NCBI GenBank assembly: GCA_002413305.1
Contig: DHWS01000017.1
Span: forward strand, 1 to 6,700
Length of the DNA stretch: 6,700 bases
Direction: 5' to 3'
Source: Actinobacteria bacterium UBA5176
GTDB taxonomy: Bacteria > Actinomycetota > UBA4738
Below are positions 1-4,779 of this stretch, piece after piece (the first letter of the stretch is position 1; the number at the start of each line of letters is the position of its first letter). The notes beneath the pieces were generated by a model, which worked only from the letters and a program-made list of their open reading frames with translations, was not told where the DNA came from and made no database searches. The position numbers were made by a program, and so were the translations under genes.

Positions 1-10
1 GGAGGAGGAG
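1..10 (+). promoter_or_regulatory. Ribosome binding site of the SRPBCC gene
   Basis: GGAGGAGGAG matches the anti-Shine-Dalgarno sequence very well and ends 5 bases before the ATG at 16. It excludes the ATG at 11, which meets a stop after two codons. The same bases can be read in another frame as the end of an upstream gene (Glu-Glu-Glu-Met-Ala-stop), which would make the two genes translationally coupled. Confidence 0.7.
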
Positions 11-15
11 ATGGC

Positions 16-537
16 ATGAGCACGACGACGGAGACGGCGGTGGGCACTCAGGTCTACCGGGTGTACATCAAGGCCTCGCCCCAGGCGATCTGGGACGCGA
101 TCACCAAGCCCGAGTGGACCGAGCGGTACGGCTACGGCGGCCGGGGCGAGTACGGCCTGCGGCCCGGCGGCGCCTACACCGGGTTCACCAGCCAGAAGAT
201 GAAGACCGAAGGCGCGTCGATCGGCTACCAGGTCCCGGACGTCGGCGTCGACGGCGAGATCATCGAGGTGGACCCGCCCCGCAAGCTCGTCCAGACGTGG
301 CGCATGCTCATGGACGACGAGCTGGCCGCGGAGGGCTTCACCCGTCTCACCTACGAGATCGAAGAGACCAGGGACGGCGTCACCAAGCTCACCGTGACCC
401 ACGACCTCGAGGGCGCGCCGAAGCTGGCCCTGGTGCTGTCCGGCGGGATGGAGGATCAGGGCGCGGGCGGCGGCTGGAGCTGGGTGCTCAGCGGCCTGAA
501 GACGCTGTTGGAGACCGGCCAGTCACTGATGCACTGA
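16..537 (+). CDS. AHSA1-type SRPBCC domain protein
   Basis: A 173-residue single-domain protein of the SRPBCC (START/Bet v 1-like) superfamily, AHSA1 branch. Seen in the sequence: an N-terminal strand and helix of the type VYIKASPQAIWDAITKPEW (about residues 16-34), a central GGAYTGFTS turn, the strand pair GEIIEVDPPRKLVQTWRM and, near the C-terminus, GGGWSWVLSGLKTLLETG, the closing long helix typical of this family. The fold forms a hydrophobic ligand cavity; the ligand cannot be read from sequence and the protein is expected to be cytosolic. The start is ATG at 16, 5 bases after a GGAGGAGGAG ribosome-binding stretch (1-10). An alternative reading frame from the left edge ends with TGA at 17-19, giving an ATGA overlap. 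Bacterial AHSA1 genes often follow an ArsR-type repressor gene in just this way, so one may lie to the left (inference). Family assignment is secure; specific function is unknown. Confidence 0.9.
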   Translation: MSTTTETAVGTQVYRVYIKASPQAIWDAITKPEWTERYGYGGRGEYGLRPGGAYTGFTSQKMKTEGASIGYQVPDVGVDGEIIEVDPPRKLVQTWRMLMDDELAAEGFTRLTYEIEETRDGVTKLTVTHDLEGAPKLALVLSGGMEDQGAGGGWSWVLSGLKTLLETGQSLMH

Positions 538-552
538 ACCGAGCCGGCAACG

Positions 553-594
553 ACGAAGGCCCTGCCCCCACCCGGGGGATGGGGCCTTCGTTCG
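553..594 (+). terminator. Hairpin terminator between convergent genes
   Basis: The arms ACGAAGGCCC (553-562) and GGGCCTTCGT (582-591) pair over ten bases. Inside them CCCCC (565-569) pairs with GGGGG (574-578) around an ACCC loop, leaving a small internal loop. A T-containing tail (TTCGTTC) follows on the plus strand, 15 bases after the SRPBCC stop codon. It should terminate the SRPBCC transcript. Because the next gene (STAS, stop at 621) converges on it, the hairpin may also slow readthrough from the other side, although the minus-strand exit has no T-tract. The T-tract is modest even on the plus strand, as is common in high-GC genomes. Confidence 0.7.
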
Positions 595-620
595 TTCCAG
601 GCTGGCTGGTCCGGGAGTGG

Positions 621-944
621 CTACTCGGGGGCCACGACGAGCCCGGGGATCGGTTGGGGGATCGCGAGGTCCAGGAGGCGGCGAACCGCCCGGCCCGCGT
701 TGACCAGCGTGACCGTGCCGCCGGCCGCGTGGGCTCGCTCCGCCAGGACGAGCAGCATGCGCAGCCCCTGGCTGTCCATGAACGTGACCTCGGACGTGTC
801 GAGGGAGAGCGTTGGATGGTCGGCCAGGGAGGCCTCGAGCCGCTCCCGGGTCCCTTCGACGCTGGAGATGTCGAGCTCGGCGGCGCGGCGAAACGCGCCG
901 GGCTCACCAAACGGCTCGACACGCAACTCGTTCGACTCCGCCAC
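621..944 (-). CDS. STAS-domain anti-anti-sigma factor (SpoIIAA/RsbV-like)
   Basis: A 107-residue protein from the GTG at 944. It shows the STAS layout: an AAELDISSVEGTRERL segment (residues 21-36) corresponding to the GELD...L strand-helix of anti-sigma antagonists, then LSLDTSEVTFMDSQGLRMLL (46-65) with the DSxG motif. Ser58 aligns with the serine that partner anti-sigma kinases phosphorylate in SpoIIAA/RsbV. The known family role is to bind and release an anti-sigma kinase in the unphosphorylated state, freeing a sigma factor; the partner here is unknown and no kinase or sigma gene is in the window. An ATG at 998 would add 18 residues that lack STAS character and would lie upstream of the likely transcription start. 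The GTG is preceded by GAGGGG, fits the family length, and is preferred. It lies downstream of halogenase A on the same strand, 130 bases away, with its own promoter, so it is probably not part of the halogenase function. Confidence 0.85.
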   Translation of the reverse strand: MAESNELRVEPFGEPGAFRRAAELDISSVEGTRERLEASLADHPTLSLDTSEVTFMDSQGLRMLLVLAERAHAAGGTVTLVNAGRAVRRLLDLAIPQPIPGLVVAPE

Positions 945-978
945 TGAACCCCTCGGCTGCCGCGATGTTTGCGGCCTC

Positions 979-1008
979 CCCCGGACGATACTGTCCACAC
1001 GTCCGGGG
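979..1008. promoter_or_regulatory. Inverted repeat over the STAS promoter (operator candidate)
   Basis: CCCCGGACG (979-987) and CGTCCGGGG (1000-1008) form perfect 9-base arms with a 12-base spacer. The arms lie on the -10 region and the edge of the -35 box of the candidate promoter, a usual position for a dimeric repressor site. The alternative is a stem-loop ending the halogenase transcript, since it lies about 70 bases past the halogenase A stop. No T-tract follows it on the minus strand, which argues against a terminator. Confidence 0.4.
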
Positions 1009-1012
1009 TCAA
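985..1012 (-). promoter_or_regulatory. Candidate promoter of the STAS gene
   Basis: On the minus strand TTGACC (1012-1007) and TATCGT (990-985) are separated by 16 bases, close to a housekeeping-type -35/-10 pair (five of six matches at -35). Transcription would begin near 978, giving a leader of about 34 bases to the GTG at 944. That start would exclude the ATG at 998. Prediction by eye only. Confidence 0.5.
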
Positions 1013-1074
1013 AGGACCGGGGCTCGCCTTCTCGCTCGATCGTGGCGAGATATCACGAACTGGACCAAAGGGAG

Positions 1075-2430
1075 TCAGCTCTGGGTGGCGGTGACGAACA
1101 CGTTCGCCGTGAGGTCGCCCAGCGCGTCGTGCCAGACGTGCCTGGGGTTGCGTTCGACCTCGGTCACGATCTCCCGCATGCGGGTGAGCACCTCGGGCTC
1201 GTCGTCGTCGTAGACGTCGCCCTGGAGGAGCTTCAGGACGTCCAGGCGGTAGCGTTTGTCGTTGATGAAGGCCGTGAACAGGACGTTCAGCCGGTAATAC
1301 ACCGAGATGAAGTTGTACCAGTTTCGGGTGCCGCGCTTGATCGTCGACTCGTACGTCTCGAACGAATCTCGCCGGAAGTCACCGGACTCCATCGCGCCCA
1401 CGATGTCGCGGCTACCGAACCGCGAGCAGTTGAGCGCGATGCTCACCCCGGTCGAGAAGATCGGATCGACGAACCGGGCGGCGTCCCCAATCAGCATGAG
1501 GCGGTCGCCGGTGATCTGCTTCATGGCATAGCTGTAGTCGCCCTCGTCCTTGAACGGCCTGACCTGCTCCGCGGCCCGAAGGCTGGACAGCAGATCGGGG
1601 CGAGTGCTAACGCAATCCCAGAAGAACCGCTCCCGGGATTCACGCTGGTTCGCAAAGTTCTTCTTCTGCGTGACCACGCCGATGCTGGTCACCGTCTCGG
1701 TGATGGGGATCTGCCAGATCCAGGTGTTCGTCACCGGGAGGAAGTGGATGAAGATGTACTCGCCCTGTTCTTGTGAGTCCGCGAGGGCACCCCGATCGTA
1801 TCCGTCGAACCACGTGTGGATGGCATACTGGTCGAACGTCGGATCCTTGATCCGCCACTTCATCTGGTTGCCCACCACGGTCCGGCGGCCGCTGGCGTCG
1901 ACCACCATGCGGGCGCGGATCCGGAAGTCCTTGTTGCCCATGGCGAAGACCAGACCGGCGTGATCCGGTTCGGAGAGGTCGACCCCTCGGACGGACACCC
2001 CTGAGTACACCTTGGCACCGAGCTTTTCGGCGTGCTGCAGGAGGAGAAGGTCGAACAGCCCCCGGTCCACGTGGTACGTGTACGGCTGCGCGACGCCGGC
2101 TTGATCCCGCTCCTCGAAACGGAGCGACACCTGCTCCTCCGCCGCCAGGTCGTGCCAGTTCGCCGTCTCGAACACCCGCGGTCGCTCGGCTGCCGTCCAC
2201 GCCGCGCCGAACTTGTGGACGAATCCATTCGACTCCATGACGGGGAGGAAATCGAGGTCCCGGAAGACGCGGGTGGAGGAGGGCACGAGGGACTCGCCGA
2301 CGTGTGGGCGGGGGAACAGTTCGCGTTCGAAGATCCCGCACTGGATGCCCGCCTTCGCAAGGTAGGCTGCCATACTCGAACCAGCAGGACCTCCACCGAT
2401 GATCGCTACGTCGATGTCAACGTCAGACAA
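1075..2430 (-). CDS. PltA-like FADH2-dependent halogenase A (downstream paralogue)
   Basis: A 451-residue flavin-dependent halogenase of the PltA (pyoluteorin pyrrole halogenase) type, close to PltA in length and recognisable along its whole length. Known chemistry: FADH2 from a separate reductase reacts with oxygen, chloride gives HOCl, and an active-site lysine directs chlorination of an electron-rich ring. Seen here: GGGPAGSS FAD-binding loop (12-19), PRPHVGESLVPS (40-51), Lys73 in HKFGAAW aligned with PltA Lys73, WIWQIP (237-242) matching the halogenase signature WxWxIP, GDAARFVDPIFSTGV (315-329), and a helical C-terminal part (367-451). All key residues are present, so it should be active. 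The start is TTG at 2430, preceded by a strong GAGGGGAGGGG with a 6-base gap; the resulting MSDVDIDVAIIGGG matches the PltA N-terminus in register. It follows halogenase B by 83 bases on the same strand, probably in one transcript. GC is lower than in the surroundings. PltA itself acts on a carrier-bound pyrrole; no carrier protein is nearby, so the substrate is unknown. Confidence 0.93.
   Translation of the reverse strand: MSDVDIDVAIIGGGPAGSSMAAYLAKAGIQCGIFERELFPRPHVGESLVPSSTRVFRDLDFLPVMESNGFVHKFGAAWTAAERPRVFETANWHDLAAEEQVSLRFEERDQAGVAQPYTYHVDRGLFDLLLLQHAEKLGAKVYSGVSVRGVDLSEPDHAGLVFAMGNKDFRIRARMVVDASGRRTVVGNQMKWRIKDPTFDQYAIHTWFDGYDRGALADSQEQGEYIFIHFLPVTNTWIWQIPITETVTSIGVVTQKKNFANQRESRERFFWDCVSTRPDLLSSLRAAEQVRPFKDEGDYSYAMKQITGDRLMLIGDAARFVDPIFSTGVSIALNCSRFGSRDIVGAMESGDFRRDSFETYESTIKRGTRNWYNFISVYYRLNVLFTAFINDKRYRLDVLKLLQGDVYDDDEPEVLTRMREIVTEVERNPRHVWHDALGDLTANVFVTATQS
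1101..1269. repeat. 169-bp perfect direct repeat, copy in halogenase A
   Basis: This block is identical base for base to 2540-2708. It encodes residues 388-443 of halogenase A. The next 61 aligned bases (1270-1330) carry seven differences, all at third codon positions, and the 20 bases on the other side (1081-1100) carry three. Sharp edges and perfect synonymous identity point to recent gene conversion between the paralogues rather than protein-level selection alone. Confidence 0.95.
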
Positions 2431-2513
2431 TGGAGTCCCCTCCCCTCAGCTTCGATGTCGTCCGGATGCCACCAGTGCACACGTAGTCTACATGCGGGCT
2501 AGCCCGGAACCGG
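2431..2513 (-). other. Spacer between the two halogenase genes, with two short palindromes
   Basis: The 83-base spacer holds CGGGCTAGCCCG (2495-2506), a perfect 12-base palindrome just 8 bases past the halogenase B stop, and GTAGTCTAC (2483-2491), a 9-base palindrome around a single centre base. Neither is followed by a T-tract, so no intrinsic terminator is evident and co-transcription is likely. TAGACT, read on the minus strand within the second palindrome, could serve as a weak -10 element for halogenase A, but no matching -35 is seen. Confidence 0.35.
2437..2447 (-). promoter_or_regulatory. Strong ribosome binding site deciding a TTG start
   Basis: GAGGGGAGGGG on the minus strand lies 6 bases before TTG at 2430-2428. 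No ATG or GTG lies in frame at a better position, and the translated start aligns with PltA from its first residue. The strong site may compensate for the weak TTG start codon. Confidence 0.65.
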
Positions 2514-3872
2514 TCAGACCTGGGCGGCCGTGACGAACGCGTTCGCCGTGAGGTCGCCCAGCGCGTCGTGCCAGACGTGCCTGGGGTTGCGTTCGACCTC
2601 GGTCACGATCTCCCGCATGCGGGTGAGCACCTCGGGCTCGTCGTCGTCGTAGACGTCGCCCTGGAGGAGCTTCAGGACGTCCAGGCGGTAGCGTTTGTCG
2701 TTGATGAACGCGGTGAACAGCACGTTCAGCCGGTAGTAGACCGAGATGAAGTTGTACCAGTTGCGGGTCCCGCGACGGATCGTGCTCTCGTAGTCGTGGA
2801 AGGCGTCGCGGCCGAAGTTCCCGCTCTCCAGCGCCTGCAGGATGTCCTTGTGGGCGAAGCGCGAGCTGTTCAGCGCGATGCTCACGCCGGTGGAGAAGAT
2901 GGGGTCGACGAACCGCGCGGCATCGCCGATCAGCACCAGCCGGTCGCCAACGATCTGCCGCATCGCGTAGCTGTAGTCGCCCTCGTCCTTGAACGCCCGG
3001 AGCTGCTGGGCGGCCTTGAGGCCGCTGTACAGCTCGGGCCGGCTGGCCACCGCGTCCCAGAAGAACCGCTCCCGCGATTCGCGCTTGGTGGCGAAGTTCT
3101 TCTTCTGGGTCACCACGCCGATGCTGGTGACCTCCTCGGTGATCGGGATCTGCCAGATCCAGCTATTCGTGATGGGCAGGAAGTGCACGAAGATGTAGTT
3201 CGACAGCCCATCACGGTAGGCCATGGCCCGCCGGTCGTACCCCTCGAACCACGTGTGAATCGCGTACTGGTCGAACACCGAGTCCTTGATCCGCCACTTC
3301 ATCTGGTTGCCGACCAGGGTTCGCCGACCGGTCGCGTCCACCACGATCCGGACCTTGGTGCTGAGCTGCTGGTCGCCCATGGTGAACTTGATGGCGGCGT
3401 GCACGGGGTCCGAGAAGTCGACACCCTGCACCGAGATCCCCTCGTACACCTTGGCCCCGAGTGCATGGGCGTGGTGGAGCAGCAGGTTGTCGAACTTCCC
3501 CCGGTCAACGTGGTACGTGTAGATCTGGGTGATGCCCTCCTGCATGCGCTCCTCGAACCGGAGGTCGGCCCTGCAGTCGGGCTCGAGGCCCTCCCAGTCG
3601 TGGTCGTACATGCGCCTGTCGTCGTTCGCCGCGGTCCACACCGCGCCGAACTTGTGCGGGAACCGGGCCTCCTCCATCTGCTCCAGGAACCCGAGCTCGT
3701 TGAACACGCGGGTCGAAGACGGCACGAGGGACTCCCCCACGTGGGGCCGGGGGAAGATCTCCCGCTCGAACACGACGCAGCTCACGCCGGCTTTCGCCAG
3801 GTAGGCAGCCATGCTCGAACCGGCGGGTCCACCGCCGATGATCCCGACTTCGAAGTCCACCTCTGAGGTCAT
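2514..3872 (-). CDS. PltA-like FADH2-dependent halogenase B (upstream paralogue)
   Basis: A 452-residue paralogue of the next gene downstream and likewise PltA-like. Motifs: GGGPAGSS (13-20), PRPHVGESLVPS (41-52), Lys74 in PHKFGAVW aligned with the catalytic Lys73 of PltA, WIWQIP (238-243) fitting WxWxIP, and GDAARFVDPIFSTGV (316-330). These features separate it from plain FAD monooxygenases and geranylgeranyl-reductase relatives. It needs reduced flavin from a reductase not encoded here. ATG at 3872 is chosen because it gives the family N-terminus and has AAGGCGG four bases upstream; extending to 3914 would add 14 residues with no family match. The two paralogues are about three-quarters identical by eye. 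They differ most at residues 83-105 and at scattered positions in the middle, and are nearly identical over the last 85 residues. It is the first gene of the likely operon. Substrate unknown; a pyrrolyl or phenolic group, free or carrier-bound, is the family expectation. Confidence 0.93.
   Translation of the reverse strand: MTSEVDFEVGIIGGGPAGSSMAAYLAKAGVSCVVFEREIFPRPHVGESLVPSSTRVFNELGFLEQMEEARFPHKFGAVWTAANDDRRMYDHDWEGLEPDCRADLRFEERMQEGITQIYTYHVDRGKFDNLLLHHAHALGAKVYEGISVQGVDFSDPVHAAIKFTMGDQQLSTKVRIVVDATGRRTLVGNQMKWRIKDSVFDQYAIHTWFEGYDRRAMAYRDGLSNYIFVHFLPITNSWIWQIPITEEVTSIGVVTQKKNFATKRESRERFFWDAVASRPELYSGLKAAQQLRAFKDEGDYSYAMRQIVGDRLVLIGDAARFVDPIFSTGVSIALNSSRFAHKDILQALESGNFGRDAFHDYESTIRRGTRNWYNFISVYYRLNVLFTAFINDKRYRLDVLKLLQGDVYDDDEPEVLTRMREIVTEVERNPRHVWHDALGDLTANAFVTAAQV
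2540..2708. repeat. 169-bp perfect direct repeat, copy in halogenase B
   Basis: Partner of the block at 1101-1269, same orientation, start-to-start distance 1439 bases. It encodes the matching helical C-terminal segment of halogenase B. Recombination between the two copies would yield one chimeric halogenase gene and delete 1439 bases, so the locus could collapse to a single copy. Confidence 0.95.
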
Positions 3873-4116
3873 CGATCCGCCTTTCCCATGTGCGATGTGG
3901 GCCGACGCGAACACCTCCCGCTCAATCTAGACGAGTCACGCCGAGGTTGGAACTGACCCATTCTATCGGGCCTCCGCGTCGATCCCATGGATACGTGAGC
4001 AGGATCATGCCGAGTGGACGGGACCTCTCGGCGGGACGTCCGGCCCGGCTCCGGCGGTCCGCACGAACCGGGATGGGACCTCACCCGCAGGCCGAAAACG
4101 CGTACGCTACGGCAGA
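3873..4116. other. Divergent intergenic region
   Basis: This is the 244-base gap between halogenase B (leftward) and the zinc-finger membrane protein (rightward). It must carry promoters for both. No convincing small gene, RNA gene or long inverted repeat is seen. Open frames crossing it are arginine- and proline-rich shadows of GC-biased DNA. Confidence 0.6.
3924..3952 (-). promoter_or_regulatory. Candidate promoter of the halogenase operon
   Basis: On the minus strand TTCCAA (3952-3947) and TAGATT (3929-3924) are separated by 17 bases, placing the transcription start near 3917 and leaving a leader of about 45 bases. A second -10-like element, TAGAAT (3965-3960), is closer to consensus but lacks a -35 match. 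Both lie in the one AT-richer patch of the divergent intergenic region. Weak evidence, by eye. Confidence 0.35.
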
Positions 4117-4119
4117 GTG
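4103..4119 (+). promoter_or_regulatory. Possible leaderless promoter of the zinc-finger membrane protein
   Basis: TACGCT (4103-4108) fits the actinobacterial -10 pattern TANNNT and lies 8 bases before the GTG at 4117. No purine-rich ribosome binding site precedes that GTG. Together these suggest transcription starts at or next to the start codon, giving a leaderless mRNA, which is common in actinobacteria. No good -35 match was found. Confidence 0.35.
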
Positions 4120-4779
4120 TCGGGGACGCAGGAGACGGTCGGAGAGGCCTCGGGCGGGCAGGCGGGCGAGCCCGTCCCACCCCGCGTCTCCCGGGCGCCC
4201 GCCCAGCCGCCCGCCCCCTCCGCGCGGCCCGGTCGGTGCTCGGTCCACCACGGGAGTGCCCGCGTCGGGACGTGTTCGTTCTGCGGCCGTGCGCTGTGCC
4301 TGACCTGCGCGATCCCGGTGCGGGGGCGGCTGATCGGAGCCGAGTGCCTGGACCGCGTGGTCGAGGATCCGCCCGAGATCCAGGTCCAGGGACCCCTCCC
4401 CAAAGGGGGCGACCGGCTGGCCGCCGCGGCGTTTGGCCTGGTCCTGCTCCTGACGGTGTTCCCGTGGACCCGGTTCGAAGGTGGCCACCGGTACTTCGAG
4501 GCGTGGACGTTCCACTGGTCGTTCCTGGCGGCCGCGGCAGGTGCGGTGGGATTCGCGTTCGCCATGCTGGCTCTGTACCGGCCGCGCAACCCCTGGCTCG
4601 AATCGGCCGTCTACGCGGGCTGCGCGGGGGCGGTGGCGCTGGGGGCGTTGCTGTACCGGCACCATCCACCACTGCTGACGCGGGCGTCGCTGATGCCGTC
4701 GCTGGCGCTGCTGGGAGGGGCGGGGGCGCTGGTCGGCGTCGTCGTCAAACTGGCGGGGACGGCGTCGAGCCGGCGCTGA
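4117..4779 (+). CDS. Zinc-finger (B-box-like) four-helix membrane protein
   Basis: A 220-residue protein in three parts. Residues 1-39 are a Pro/Ala-rich, probably disordered segment. Residues 41-77 form a B-box-like zinc-binding segment with Cys41, His44, Cys53, Cys56, Cys61, Cys64 and possibly Cys77 in the spacing C-x2-H-x8-C-x2-C-x4-C-x2-C. Four hydrophobic segments follow at about 101-117, 133-153, 161-179 and 192-212. The pattern of a short Cys/His knuckle before membrane helices recurs in uncharacterised actinobacterial proteins, where the knuckle is likely a cytosolic interaction or metal-binding module; no enzymatic motif is seen. GTG at 4117 is chosen because the zinc segment and helices are all in this frame and a -10-like element lies just upstream. 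Its last 35 bases overlap the end of the convergent membrane-protein gene. Function unknown; a link to the halogenases is not supported, only divergent position. Confidence 0.8.
   Translation: MSGTQETVGEASGGQAGEPVPPRVSRAPAQPPAPSARPGRCSVHHGSARVGTCSFCGRALCLTCAIPVRGRLIGAECLDRVVEDPPEIQVQGPLPKGGDRLAAAAFGLVLLLTVFPWTRFEGGHRYFEAWTFHWSFLAAAAGAVGFAFAMLALYRPRNPWLESAVYAGCAGAVALGALLYRHHPPLLTRASLMPSLALLGGAGALVGVVVKLAGTASSRR

Noticed and set aside
945..998. ATG start of the STAS protein at 998
   Set aside because: It would lie upstream of the predicted transcription start near 978 and adds 18 non-domain residues; GTG at 944 has GAGGGG before it.
1023..1049. CTCGCC/GGCGAG hairpin after halogenase A as a terminator
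   Set aside because: Six-base stem with a 15-base loop and no T-tract on the minus strand; too weak to call.
2568..3866. 432-codon open frame on the plus strand, antisense to halogenase B; a similar frame at 700-1776 opposite halogenase A
   Set aside because: Both mirror the conserved halogenase genes in register with their high-GC third positions; their Val/Asp/Leu/Glu-rich translations show no domain. Their similarity to each other is explained by the paralogy of the halogenases.
3873..3914. Extended start of halogenase B adding 14 residues
   Set aside because: The extra residues have no counterpart in PltA or in halogenase A, and ATG at 3872 has a ribosome binding site.
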